This document shows, piece after piece, positions 1-8,381 of a DNA stretch of 64,000 bases; the first letter of the stretch is position 1, and every line of letters starts with the position of its first letter. The stretch is taken from NCBI RefSeq assembly GCF_042676185.1, contig NZ_JBHTJT010000002.1, positions 124,001-188,000 of the forward strand, in the 5' to 3' direction. This stretch comes from Tropicimonas aquimaris. GTDB taxonomy: Bacteria; Pseudomonadota; Alphaproteobacteria; Rhodobacterales; Rhodobacteraceae. The position numbers and the translations under genes are program-made. A model generated the notes under the pieces. That model was not told the DNA's origin. It did no database searches and saw only the letters and a list, made by a program, of their open reading frames with translations.

Positions 1-324
1 GACCTTCATCATGTCGAGCACCGGGATGCCCTCGGTGATGCAGACCACCAGTTCCATCTCGGCGTCGATCGCCTCGAGGATGGAGTCGGCGGCGAACGGC
101 GGCGGAACGTAGATCACGGAGGCATTCGCCTCGGTCACGGCCTTGGCCTCGTGGACGGAGTCGAACACCGGCAGGCCGAGGTGTTCCATGCCGCCCTTGC
201 CCGGTGTCACGCCGCCGACCATCTTGGTGCCGTAGGCGATCGCCTGCTCGGAGTGAAACGTGCCCTGGCTCCCGGTGAAGCCCTGACAGATAACCTTGGT
301 GTTTTCGTCGACGAGTACGGCCAT
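1..324 (-). CDS. sucD: Succinate–CoA ligase, alpha subunit (N-terminal part, runs off the window)
   Basis: The first 108 codons of the alpha subunit of succinyl-CoA synthetase, the TCA enzyme that makes ATP or GTP from succinyl-CoA. The reading starts MAVLVDENTKVICQGFTGSQG and continues with GTKMVGGVTPGKGG, the CoA-binding Rossmann-like fold typical of SucD. The active-site histidine lies further on, outside the window. It follows the second sulfotransferase-like gene by only 12 bases and so is probably on the same transcript as sucC, although the two subunits are here separated by about 2.2 kb. The identity is clear from the N-terminal sequence. Confidence 0.95.
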   Translation of the reverse strand, partial: MAVLVDENTKVICQGFTGSQGTFHSEQAIAYGTKMVGGVTPGKGGMEHLGLPVFDSVHEAKAVTEANASVIYVPPPFAADSILEAIDAEMELVVCITEGIPVLDMMKV

Positions 325-336
325 GATGGTCTCTTC

Positions 337-1347
337 TCAGTTGGAATCGTTTATAGGCTCAAGTGTGCGGGCCCGCGCGACGCCGTCCGGCGCCTTCGGG
401 GATTTCGGCGGGAAAAGTTCTTCCCGCTCGGGAAAGAACCTCTCGCGGAGTTTCTCGTTGCTCGGCCCGAGCTGCTCGCGGATGCGGTTGAGAAGCGGCA
501 AGGGCAGCGTCAGGGCCGGACCGCCGGATCCCCAGTACTCGGCGGCTCGGCACAGTTCGGTGCGGAGCGACTGGAGCGTCTCGTTCTTGGTGGTGACCGA
601 GGCGATGTACCGGTTGATCAAAAGGAAGGTGTCCAGCGACTTCTTGGTCAGCGACGGGTTGTAGATATCCGGCCGAACCATTCCGGCAGCGTCGGCGCCC
701 AGGACATCGCAGAAATCCTCCACCAGATCCCCGCCCTTGAGCGCATCGCGCTCCAGCAGGCGGACGACAAGGCGTTCCTCGCCCGCGACGTTCGCCCACT
801 GCCGGAGGTTCTTCAAGTGATTGCCGTGGCCCTTTTTCAGGAAGGTCTCCACGAAATCCTCGAAGCTCTTGTCCACGCCGCGCCGAACCGCCTCGGAATA
901 GGCGCTCAGGATCAGATCTTCCTGACGGCGCAGGTAAACGACGTAGGTCACCTCGTCGAAATGCGATTTCATGAGCCGGTCGAAGGTGCCGATGCGCTCC
1001 TGATCGAACAGGTAGGGCCAGGCGTGCTCGCTCGAGGCGACCCAGGTGTGCATTTCCTTTGGCGCCGCGGCCAGCCGCCGCTCGAACGCCTGCATCATCT
1101 CGGCTGCATAGGCCTTGGCGTCGGCGACATCCTCCAACCCGAGCATCCGCCGGATATAGGGATCGGGCGGCAGGAGTTCGAGCTCCGCCAGTGCGGCGAT
1201 GGGAAACTCCCATTGGCTCGAGATGTCCGGAACGATCCGGTCATAGAAGATCCCACTCCCGGAGAGCGCCTTGCAGTTCTGTTCGAGAAACACCTGCAGC
1301 GTCGTGGACCCGGTCTTGGGCCGGCCGATGTGGAAGATGGCGTTCAT
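337..1347 (-). CDS. Sulfotransferase-like P-loop protein, second of a tandem pair
   Basis: A 336-residue protein with the start MNAIFHIGRPKTGSTTLQ. Residues 8–15 (GRPKTGST) match the phosphosulfate-binding loop of PAPS-dependent sulfotransferases. The substrate is unknown; such proteins often decorate extracellular polysaccharides. The ATG overlaps the stop of the upstream paralogue (ATGA), which fixes the start at 1347 and suggests translational coupling. It shares with that paralogue the N-terminal motif, a YLRRQEDLILSAYSEA-like segment and an FFPEREELFPPK-like C-terminal segment, so the two probably arose by duplication. It lies between sucC and sucD, an unusual place for such a gene. Confidence 0.75.
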   Translation of the reverse strand: MNAIFHIGRPKTGSTTLQVFLEQNCKALSGSGIFYDRIVPDISSQWEFPIAALAELELLPPDPYIRRMLGLEDVADAKAYAAEMMQAFERRLAAAPKEMHTWVASSEHAWPYLFDQERIGTFDRLMKSHFDEVTYVVYLRRQEDLILSAYSEAVRRGVDKSFEDFVETFLKKGHGNHLKNLRQWANVAGEERLVVRLLERDALKGGDLVEDFCDVLGADAAGMVRPDIYNPSLTKKSLDTFLLINRYIASVTTKNETLQSLRTELCRAAEYWGSGGPALTLPLPLLNRIREQLGPSNEKLRERFFPEREELFPPKSPKAPDGVARARTLEPINDSN

Positions 1348-2459
1348 TGCGCCGCTTCCTTGGTCGCACGCCGCTTCTTGCCGCCCTTGAGGCCTTTCTT
1401 GCGGCCGCCGGCGTTTCCTCCACCGGAGGCCGGCGTCGGAATCACGAATTCGAGACCGGCCTCGCACAGCTCGTCGATCGTCGGCTGGTTGACGGCCGGA
1501 TCGGACGGCGCGGGCTTCGCCTTGGGCGGGAACATCTCGGACCGCTGTGGGAAGAAATCCTCGCGCAGCTTGCGGTTGGTGCCCTCGTTCGCTTCCCGGA
1601 TGCTGGCGATCTGACCCGCCGTCAGCACGAGTTTGCGCTCTGCGGACGGCAGTTGCATCAGCCGGCTCTCGGCGTCGCGCATCAGATCCGTAACCGCGCG
1701 CCGGCCGCCGACCTGCTGCAACTTGACGTTGGCCTGCCGCAGGAATTCGGCGGCAGCAACGCTCAGCGCCTCGTTCTTGCGCGGCGGTACGGTCAGTCCG
1801 GTATGGTCGATGCCGACCGCATCGGCAAAATCGGCGATCAGGTCGCCATCTTTCATGGCATCGGGTTCGAGCAGGCGCAGCACGAAGCGATCGGAGCCGA
1901 CAGCGTCGCACCAAAGCTTGCCCATCTCGTGGTAATTGCGCTGCTTCGCGTTCTCGAGGAACTCGTCGAGGGTATGCGTCGCGCCGTGCCGCAGGGTCTG
2001 CGAGTAGCGGCTCAGCAGCCAGTCTTCCTGCCGGCGGATGTAGCAGACATAGCGAACCTCGGAGAAGAACTGCCCCATCCAGCCGTCAAGCGCCTTTGCC
2101 AACTCCGGCGTGGTGGTCAGGCTGCCGAGATCTTCGCTCGAGAAGATCCACGTCAGGTCCTTGCCGCGCTTCACGGCCTTGCCGAAGACCTCGGTGTAGA
2201 CGCGGGCGACCTCGGCCTGGGCCTCCAGGTCGGTGAGCCCGTAGAACCGGCGCGTCTCCTTGTGCGGCATCAGCACGCCCGCACGATCCATCTGGCAGAT
2301 GCCAAGCTCCACATGCGCCCGCCGCCGCTTCAGGTCCGGATAGTTGATCCGGTCATAGGCGGCCCCGCGTTCGGGCAGACGGTCGGCATTCGCCAGCAAC
2401 CAGCCCTGGATCGAGGTGGTTCCGGTCTTGGGAAGGCCTATGTGAACGACGGCACGCAT
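1344..2459 (-). CDS. Sulfotransferase-like P-loop protein, first of a tandem pair
   Basis: A 371-residue protein starting MRAVVHIGLPKTGTTSIQ. The GLPKTGTT loop (residues 8–15) is the 5'-phosphosulfate-binding loop of the sulfotransferase fold. A central YVCYIRRQEDWLLSRYSQ segment and a C-terminal FFPQRSEMFPPKAK segment are shared with the downstream neighbour. The last ~40 residues are a glycine- and lysine-rich tail not seen in the paralogue. It follows sucC by 63 bases containing a perfect hairpin. A role in sulfating a surface glycan is an inference from the fold and the nearby glycosyltransferases; the substrate cannot be read from the sequence. Confidence 0.75.
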   Translation of the reverse strand: MRAVVHIGLPKTGTTSIQGWLLANADRLPERGAAYDRINYPDLKRRRAHVELGICQMDRAGVLMPHKETRRFYGLTDLEAQAEVARVYTEVFGKAVKRGKDLTWIFSSEDLGSLTTTPELAKALDGWMGQFFSEVRYVCYIRRQEDWLLSRYSQTLRHGATHTLDEFLENAKQRNYHEMGKLWCDAVGSDRFVLRLLEPDAMKDGDLIADFADAVGIDHTGLTVPPRKNEALSVAAAEFLRQANVKLQQVGGRRAVTDLMRDAESRLMQLPSAERKLVLTAGQIASIREANEGTNRKLREDFFPQRSEMFPPKAKPAPSDPAVNQPTIDELCEAGLEFVIPTPASGGGNAGGRKKGLKGGKKRRATKEAAQ

Positions 2460-2480
2460 GGGGTGATCTCTCTTCGATAG

Positions 2481-2503
2481 GGGGGCACCGGTCAGGTGCC
2501 CCC
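2481..2503 (-). other. Perfect 9-bp hairpin between sucC and the sulfotransferase genes
   Basis: Two 9-base arms (2481–2489 and 2495–2503) are exact reverse complements around a 5-base loop. On the transcribed minus strand no U-run follows, so it does not look like a full intrinsic terminator. It may stabilise the sucC 3' end or partly uncouple sucC from the downstream genes. Confidence 0.6.
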
Positions 2504-2522
2504 GATTGCAGGTGTCGGGGGC

Positions 2523-3725
2523 TTATTGGGCCGCCGACTTGACAGCTGCAACGATCTTTTCGGCACCGTCCTTGAGATTGTCGGCCGCGATCACGTTCAG
2601 GCCGGAGGTGTTGATGATCTCCTTGCCCTTCTCGACGTTCGTGCCTTCGAGACGGACGACCAGCGGCACCTTCAGGCCCACTTCCTTGACGGCGGTGACA
2701 ACGCCCTCGGCGATCACGTCGCAGCGCATGATGCCGCCAAAGATATTCACCAGGATGCCCTTCACATTCGGGTCAGAGGTGATGATCTTGAAGGCCTCGG
2801 TCACCTTCTCCTTGGTCGCGCCGCCGCCCACGTCGAGGAAGTTCGCCGGCTCGGAACCGTAGAGCTTGATGATGTCCATCGTCGCCATCGCGAGGCCGGC
2901 GCCGTTGACCATGCAGCCGATCTCGCCGTCGAGTGCGATGTAGTTCAGATCGAACTTCGAGGCCTCGAGTTCCTTCGGATCCTCTTCGGTCTCGTCACGC
3001 AGCGCCGCGATGTCGGGGTGGCGGTAGATGGCGTTGCCGTCGAAGCCCATCTTGGCGTCGAGGCATTTGAGGTCGCCGCCGTCGGTCACGATCAGCGGAT
3101 TGATCTCGAGCATCTCCATGTCCTTGTCCACGAAGAGCTTGTAGAGCGTGCCCATCAGCTTGACGCACTGCTTCACCTGCTGGCCTTCGAGGCCCAGCAT
3201 GAAGGCGATGCGGCGGCCGTGGAACGCCTGGTAGCCGGTGGCCGGGTCGACGGAGAAAGACAGGATCTTCTCGGGCGTGGAGGCCGCGACCTCCTCGATG
3301 TCCATGCCGCCCTCGGTCGAGCAGACAAAGGAAATGCGCGAGGTGCCGCGGTCGACCAGCAGCGCGAGGTAGAGTTCGCGCTCGATGCCCGAGCCATCCT
3401 CGATGTAGATGCGGTTGACCTGCTTGCCGGCCGGGCCGGTCTGGTGGGTCACCAGCGTACGGCCAAGCATCTTGCGCGCCTCGTCGGCGGCTTCCTCGAC
3501 CGACTTGGCAAGACGGACGCCGCCCTTCTCGCCCGCGTCGGCTTCCTTGAAGGACCCCTTGCCGCGGCCGCCGGCGTGGATCTGGGCCTTGACGACCCAG
3601 AGCGGTCCGTCCATTTCTCCGGCTGCGGTCTTGGCCTCCTCGGCCTTGAGGACGACGCGGCCATCACTGACCGGGGCGCCGTAGTCGCGAAGCAGAGCTT
3701 TCGCCTGGTATTCATGGATGTTCAT
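2523..3725 (-). CDS. sucC: Succinate–CoA ligase, beta subunit
   Basis: A 400-residue beta subunit of succinyl-CoA synthetase, slightly longer than the usual ~390. It starts MNIHEYQAKALLRDYGAPVS, the standard SucC N-terminus. An ATP-grasp domain follows, with KAQIHAGGRGKG at residues 46–57, NPLIV at 209–213 (metal/nucleotide site), GGGATKEKV near 300–308 and IFGGIMRCD at 328–336. An in-frame extension to 3830 has no SucC similarity, so the ATG at 3725 is chosen. The two-part palindrome at 3830–3864 lies about 105 bases upstream and probably regulates it. Confidence 0.97.
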   Translation of the reverse strand: MNIHEYQAKALLRDYGAPVSDGRVVLKAEEAKTAAGEMDGPLWVVKAQIHAGGRGKGSFKEADAGEKGGVRLAKSVEEAADEARKMLGRTLVTHQTGPAGKQVNRIYIEDGSGIERELYLALLVDRGTSRISFVCSTEGGMDIEEVAASTPEKILSFSVDPATGYQAFHGRRIAFMLGLEGQQVKQCVKLMGTLYKLFVDKDMEMLEINPLIVTDGGDLKCLDAKMGFDGNAIYRHPDIAALRDETEEDPKELEASKFDLNYIALDGEIGCMVNGAGLAMATMDIIKLYGSEPANFLDVGGGATKEKVTEAFKIITSDPNVKGILVNIFGGIMRCDVIAEGVVTAVKEVGLKVPLVVRLEGTNVEKGKEIINTSGLNVIAADNLKDGAEKIVAAVKSAAQ

Positions 3726-3829
3726 GAACTTGTCCCGTCTTGCTGCGATTTTTGCCTCACTGGCATGCCGTGGTGTGCAAGTGAACGGTTTTTTCGCTTC
3801 AGAGCCCTTTGTTAGCGCAAAAAGCGACA

Positions 3830-3864
3830 TTTGTGATCACAGCCTCAAAAGGTGTGATCACAAA
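3830..3864. promoter_or_regulatory. Bipartite palindromic operator candidate upstream of sucC
   Basis: Two copies of the perfect palindrome TGTGATCACA lie at 3832–3841 and 3853–3862, with centres 21 bases apart (two helical turns). The outer flanks read TTT before the first copy and AAA after the second, so the whole block is itself roughly symmetrical. The same arrangement occurs upstream of sdhC at 10658–10691. The spacing fits two dimers binding one DNA face. The regulator is not identified; this is not a standard CRP site, because the TGTGA/TCACA halves abut instead of being 6 bases apart. Confidence 0.65.
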
Positions 3865-4071
3865 GCAGGAGTCCAGCGCGCCGAGGTCTCGAAGGCTAAC
3901 AGAATCAGTTGCGGGACATGGGTTGGCAATTGAGGGGGGCGCCAACCGGCGGCTCTCGCTTACCATACGGCAGCCCGCCACGGAATCGCCGCCTCGCAAA
4001 CCAGATTGCACCACTGGCCTGTAGGATGAACGGGGCGGGGTGTCCCCTTGGCTGGAAACGGGAGGATCAGC

Positions 4072-5103
4072 GTGGCACAGGAGATCAGTTGGGGCGTGGT
4101 GGCAACGGTTCGCGAGCCGGCCGATCTCGTTCTGGCTTTCGCCACCCATCACCTCGGGCTTGGCGCTGCCGAGGTCACGCTGTTCTTCGACGACCCGGAA
4201 GATCCCGGCGCAGCTCTGCTGGAACAGATCCCCGACTGCACCGTCCACCGTTGCGGCGAGGAGTACTGGCAAGGCACACGCCGGCGCGAGCGCCCGGCGC
4301 TTCAGTCGCAACGCCAAATGCTGAACGCCACGTGGAGGTACAACAAAACGTCCGTCGACTGGCTTCTGCACATCGATGCCGACGAGTTCCTCCACCTGCC
4401 CGTCCCCCTTGCAGAGGAACTGGAGGCGCTGCGTCCCGGCGACGGCTGGCTCAAGATCCGCAATTTCGAACGTGTCTGGCGCACCGGCGCGCAAGGTGGC
4501 GCGATCTTTGACGGGGTGTTCCGCAAGCCGGTCAAGGATGCCGACGATGACCTAGCGCGGATCTACGGATCAAAGGCACGATTTCTATGGAACGGGTTTG
4601 CAGGGCATCCGATCGGCAAGGCGCTGTCGGCCACCGACCGCGACTTCCGCATCTACACCCATTCGCCGCGCGCGGGGCGCGGCGCGGAGAACCACCTGCC
4701 CCCCTACCGCACCGCCCGCCATGCCGCGCTGCTGCATTTCGACGGGCTGACGCCGCTACACTGGGCCGCCAAGACCCTGCGCTATGCCGAACAGGGCGAC
4801 GCGGCGATCGACGTGCTTTTGCACCCGCAAAGACAGGCGCAGGTGCGCCATGTACGGGACGCCTGTCCCGACCTCCGTGCGATCCTCGATTTTCATGGAG
4901 ACTTGTTTCACCTCTCGGAGCAGGAGGACCTTGCGCTCAGCCTGATCGGCGCGCTCAGCACTGCAAGGATCGATCCCGAAGCGGAGATCGCCCGGTTCCT
5001 TCCTGGATACCGCCCCCGGTTCGACGCTCGGCATTTCGACGAGATGCTGGGACAGGAGAACGCCGCCCGGTTGATGACGCGCGTGTCCGCAGTTCCGCGG
5101 TAA
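4072..5103 (+). CDS. Glycosyltransferase, family 2-like
   Basis: A 343-residue protein with a GT-A glycosyltransferase look: an N-terminal VVATVREPADLVLAFATHHL segment and the metal-binding HIDADEF motif (DxD at residues 102–104). It resembles the family-2-like proteins (Glyco_tranf_2_4 type) common in Rhodobacterales capsule and surface-glycan clusters. The GTG at 4072 is chosen because GGAGGA stands five bases before it; the TTG at 4048 has no such site. It is convergent with another glycosyltransferase (end 5117). Donor and acceptor are unknown. No signal peptide or membrane segment is evident, so it is probably cytoplasmic. Confidence 0.75.
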   Translation: MAQEISWGVVATVREPADLVLAFATHHLGLGAAEVTLFFDDPEDPGAALLEQIPDCTVHRCGEEYWQGTRRRERPALQSQRQMLNATWRYNKTSVDWLLHIDADEFLHLPVPLAEELEALRPGDGWLKIRNFERVWRTGAQGGAIFDGVFRKPVKDADDDLARIYGSKARFLWNGFAGHPIGKALSATDRDFRIYTHSPRAGRGAENHLPPYRTARHAALLHFDGLTPLHWAAKTLRYAEQGDAAIDVLLHPQRQAQVRHVRDACPDLRAILDFHGDLFHLSEQEDLALSLIGALSTARIDPEAEIARFLPGYRPRFDARHFDEMLGQENAARLMTRVSAVPR

Positions 5104-5116
5104 CGGGGCCTGTGCC

Positions 5117-5935
5117 TCAACCACGGGGATGCTTGCGAAAACGGTCGAACAGTCCAGGCTTGCTGGAAATGGCCAGTGGGCGCACTTTTCCTGTCGCTGC
5201 CGGGTGCAGATACCGGTCTGCAGCGATCAAGGCCTCAACATGGCGCAAGAGGTCGGGACCATTGAGTGCTTCGAGACTCTCGAGCAGCCCGACATCTGGG
5301 TCGTAGGTTCCATGCAGGCGGGACTCGTGGATCACGCGCGGCGCCGTGTCATCGCTGCTCAGAATGGCGGCCTTGCCCGGCTCCTTGAAGTTGTACTCAG
5401 GCGGCAAGACGGCGAGCCTCAGGTCGCTGTGGAACAGCAGTTCGCGAAACACCGCCTGGTCGAACTGGGCATCGGATGCATCCATCTCGCCTTCCACCGC
5501 TTCGAGGAATGCATGCGTGCGCTTGTTCCGCCTCAACCCCAGCACGCCGGTGTTGATCTGCGGGAAGCTGTTGGGGAGCGGATCGCGATAGTAGCGGCGG
5601 CAGGCCCGTGAATTGCGTCGGAACACATGCGCCCCGGCAATGTCGAACTGCTGGAGCAGGTCGAAGATATCCGAGATATCGGCACTCACATAGGTGTCCG
5701 CGTCCAGGTAGACACTCCGCTCGAATGGCGAGGAGCGCAACGCCTCGAACTTGGGACGAAAATGGGAGCGGCTGAGACGATGCACTGCATCGAACACCTC
5801 GTCGGTGCAGTCGATATCCGCAAACAGATGAATTCGGGCATCCGGAATGGCCTCTCGAAGGCTGCGCGCCGATCGAACCGCGAGCGCAACGTACATCTCG
5901 CCCGTTGCCGCGTAGACAAACCCTGTGTCGACCAT
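5117..5935 (-). CDS. Glycosyltransferase, nucleotide-diphospho-sugar transferase type (GT8-like)
   Basis: A 272-residue protein beginning MVDTGFVYAATGEMYVALAVRS. RSVYLDADTYV (DAD at residues 78–80) is the metal/nucleotide-sugar motif of GT-A enzymes, and a later SDAQFDQAVFRELL and HESRLHGTYDP fit GT8-like or capsular glycosyltransferase families. The start at 5935 is chosen because the upstream in-frame extension is low-complexity shadow sequence over the mdh end, and because a GGGGAGG site precedes this ATG. It lies 55 bases behind mdh on the same strand and could be co-transcribed with it. Confidence 0.72.
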   Translation of the reverse strand: MVDTGFVYAATGEMYVALAVRSARSLREAIPDARIHLFADIDCTDEVFDAVHRLSRSHFRPKFEALRSSPFERSVYLDADTYVSADISDIFDLLQQFDIAGAHVFRRNSRACRRYYRDPLPNSFPQINTGVLGLRRNKRTHAFLEAVEGEMDASDAQFDQAVFRELLFHSDLRLAVLPPEYNFKEPGKAAILSSDDTAPRVIHESRLHGTYDPDVGLLESLEALNGPDLLRHVEALIAADRYLHPAATGKVRPLAISSKPGLFDRFRKHPRG

Positions 5936-5990
5936 CCGGCCTCCCCTGATAGGGAAACGCGCGGCGACCAATGCCGCCGCGCGAGAGAAG

Positions 5991-6953
5991 TCAGGCCAGG
6001 CTCGGGTCGATGCCCTTGCAGGCTTCCACGAGGCCGCGCACAGCGGCGACGGAACTGTCGAACATCGACTGTTCTTCCTTGGAGAGCTTGATGTCCACGA
6101 CTTTCTCGACACCGCCGGCGCCGATCACGGTCGGCACACCGACGTAGAGACCGTTGAGGCCGAGCTCGCCGTCGCACCAGGCGGCACAGGGCAGCAGGCG
6201 CTTCTGGTCCTTGAGGTAGGCTTCAGCCATCTCGATCGCGGAGGTCGCCGGAGCGTAGTAGGCGGAGCCGGTCTTCAGCAGGCCGACGATCTCGGCGCCA
6301 CCGTCACGGGTGCGCTGCACAATCGCGTCCAGCTTCTCCTGCGTGGTCCAGCCCATCTCGACGAGGTCCGGCAGCGGGATGCCGCCAACGGTGGAATAGC
6401 GTACCGACGGAACCATGGTGTCGCCGTGGCCGCCGAGCACGAAGGCGGTGACGTCCTTCATCGAGACGTCGAACTCAAGGCTCAGGAAGTGGCGGAAGCG
6501 CGCAGAGTCCAGCACGCCGGCCATGCCGCAGACCTTGTTGGTCGGCAGGCCCGAGAACTGCTGCAGCGCCCAGACCATCGCGTCGAGCGGGTTGGTGATG
6601 CAGATCACGAAAGCGTCGGGGGCGTTGTCGCGGATGCCCTCGCCCACGGATTTCATGACCTTGAGGTTGATGCCCAGAAGGTCGTCACGGCTCATGCCCG
6701 GCTTGCGCGGCACGCCGGCGGTCACGATGCACACGTCGGCGCCGGCGATGTCGGCGTAGTCCTGCGTGCCCTTGAGCTTGGCGTCGAACCCTTCGGACGG
6801 GCCGGACTCGGCGATGTCGAGCGCCTTGCCCTCCGGAACGCCCTCGGCGATGTCGAAGAGAACGACGTCGCCGAGTTCCTTCATCGCAGCGAGATGAGCA
6901 AGGGTGCCGCCGATCTGCCCGGCGCCGATGAGGGCAATCTTGGGTCTGGCCAT
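5991..6953 (-). CDS. mdh: Malate dehydrogenase (NAD-dependent)
   Basis: A 320-residue LDH-like malate dehydrogenase that interconverts malate and oxaloacetate. It shows the NAD-binding GAGQIGG at residues 10–16, the substrate-loop VPRKPGMSRDD at 81–91, ITNPLDAMV near 119–127, and the catalytic GGHGDTMVP with His176. The start at 6953 gives MARPKIALIG, the family N-terminus; the longer in-frame opening upstream is not conserved-looking. In related genomes mdh sits close to sucCD and the same linkage is kept here, but with glycosyltransferases in between. Confidence 0.97.
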   Translation of the reverse strand: MARPKIALIGAGQIGGTLAHLAAMKELGDVVLFDIAEGVPEGKALDIAESGPSEGFDAKLKGTQDYADIAGADVCIVTAGVPRKPGMSRDDLLGINLKVMKSVGEGIRDNAPDAFVICITNPLDAMVWALQQFSGLPTNKVCGMAGVLDSARFRHFLSLEFDVSMKDVTAFVLGGHGDTMVPSVRYSTVGGIPLPDLVEMGWTTQEKLDAIVQRTRDGGAEIVGLLKTGSAYYAPATSAIEMAEAYLKDQKRLLPCAAWCDGELGLNGLYVGVPTVIGAGGVEKVVDIKLSKEEQSMFDSSVAAVRGLVEACKGIDPSLA

Positions 6954-7156
6954 TGTCTGAATCTTCCCTGGGTTGGTTGTCTGTTCGGCAGCGTGCGTAG
7001 CCATTTGCCCGCGCGCGCGCAAGGTCGCGGCGACGCGGCACAAGGTTGCACATACCTCTTTGGCCTTTCCAATGCCTCCGAATCTGCCGTCCGAGCCGGG
7101 TTGAAGGCATTGCGGCGCGCGATTGGGCGCGCCGTATGAGGCCCGCCAATCCTTCG

Positions 7157-7318
7157 TCAGACCTCCAGCTGCTGACAGGGCGGGAGCAGCGATTCCCGTT
7201 CGCTGGCCGCCGCTTCCGACCACACAGTCGCCACGACTGCGATCAGCAGGCACAGAAGGCGCACCGTCCAGCGCAGGCGCCGCATCCAGCGGCGACGGTT
7301 GACCCAATGGAAACGCAT
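7157..7318 (-). CDS. Small membrane or exported protein upstream of mdh
   Basis: A 53-codon reading frame: an arginine-rich N-terminus (MRFHWVNRRRWMRRLRW), one hydrophobic stretch (VRLLCLLIAVVATVW) and a short polar tail ending with CQQLEV. This pattern suits a single-pass inner-membrane or signal-anchored protein. A GGGAG site stands nine bases before the ATG. It is in the same direction as mdh, ~200 bases upstream. No known family is recognised, and shortness limits confidence. If not coding, this stretch is simply the mdh leader. Confidence 0.45.
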   Translation of the reverse strand: MRFHWVNRRRWMRRLRWTVRLLCLLIAVVATVWSEAAASERESLLPPCQQLEV

Positions 7319-7501
7319 GTGTCCGATACTCCCAGAATCGGAAACAATCCTGGAGCGCGTGAGGTTAACATCCGGTCAACCCGCGAAGGCCGCCGATCCG
7401 CCGCGCACGTTTCTTGCGCGATTCCGCGCTGCGGCATTTCATATCTTGCGCCCGCAGCAAAGGTATGGTCTCAGGCGAAGGCGTAACAACAGGAGAGAGA
7501 C

Positions 7502-8371
7502 ATGGATATTGCCGCCCGCCCCTATCGCTCGGTGCTCTACATCCCCGGCTCCAAGGAACGCGCGCTGGAGAAGGCGAAAACGCTGCCGGTGGACGCGATC
7601 ATCTTCGATCTCGAGGACGCGGTCGCAGTGGAAGAAAAGGCCAACGCCCGCGCCCTGCTGACGGCGACGCTCTCCGCGGGTGGCTATGGCAACCGCAGCC
7701 AGATCGTCCGCCTGAACGGTGCCGATACCGACTGGGGCGCGGATGATCTTGCGGCAATCATGGAAATCGGCCCCCAGGCCGTGCTGTTGCCAAAGGTGGA
7801 GAGCGTACACCAGGTTGCGTCCGTCGCCGCGAAGCTCGATGCCCATCCTGCCTGTGCCGGGACCCGGATCTGGGCGATGATCGAGACGCCCCGCGGCGTG
7901 CTGAATGCCGAAGCCATCGCCGCCTCGCCGCGCATGGGCGGCTTCGTGATGGGGACGAACGACCTCGCAAAGGAGCTGAACTGTCGGTTCCGGGCCGACC
8001 GGCTACCGCTCCAGACCTCGCTCCAGATGGCCCTGCTGGCCGCCCGCGCCGCCGGGATTGTCTGCGTCGACGGCGTCTACAACGCCTTCAAGGACGAGGC
8101 TGGCCTGCGCCATGAATGCGAGCAAGGCCGCGATCTCGGAATGGACGGCAAGACGCTGATCCATCCCGCTCAGGTCGAGATCGCGAACGACGTATTTGCC
8201 CCGAGCGCACAGGAAGTCGACCTCGCCCGCCGTCAGATCGCCGCGTTCGAGGAAGCCGAAGCCAAAGGTCTCGGCGTCGCGGTCGTCGATGGAAAGATCG
8301 TGGAAAATCTGCATATCGTCACGGCGAAGGCCACGCTGGCGAAGGCGGAGGCCATTGCATCCCTGACGTGA
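7502..8371 (+). CDS. mcl2: (3S)-malyl-CoA thioesterase / CitE-like HpcH/HpaI-family protein
   Basis: A 289-residue CitE-like TIM-barrel protein: RSVLYIPGSKERALEKA at the start, IIFDLEDAV (metal-binding acidic pair), RLNG, and MIETPRGVLNA with the conserved Glu. In Rhodobacter sphaeroides the gene at this place, before an NnrU gene and mch, is mcl2. It hydrolyses (3S)-malyl-CoA to malate and CoA, completing an apparent malate synthase activity with malyl-CoA lyase (Mcl1). The assignment to Mcl2 over Mcl1 rests on length (~290 versus ~318) and gene order. CAGGAGAGAGAC precedes the ATG. Confidence 0.82.
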   Translation: MDIAARPYRSVLYIPGSKERALEKAKTLPVDAIIFDLEDAVAVEEKANARALLTATLSAGGYGNRSQIVRLNGADTDWGADDLAAIMEIGPQAVLLPKVESVHQVASVAAKLDAHPACAGTRIWAMIETPRGVLNAEAIAASPRMGGFVMGTNDLAKELNCRFRADRLPLQTSLQMALLAARAAGIVCVDGVYNAFKDEAGLRHECEQGRDLGMDGKTLIHPAQVEIANDVFAPSAQEVDLARRQIAAFEEAEAKGLGVAVVDGKIVENLHIVTAKATLAKAEAIASLT

Positions 8372-8381
8372 GGAGGCCCCG

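Noticed and set aside
151..1614. A 487-codon rightward opening over the sulfotransferase pair
   Set aside because: It is antisense to the clear sulfotransferase frames and carries no family motif; GC-rich DNA gives such long shadow openings.
3833..3862. The palindromes read as CRP-type sites
   Set aside because: The CRP consensus needs six bases between TGTGA and TCACA; here the halves abut, so it was listed as an unassigned operator.
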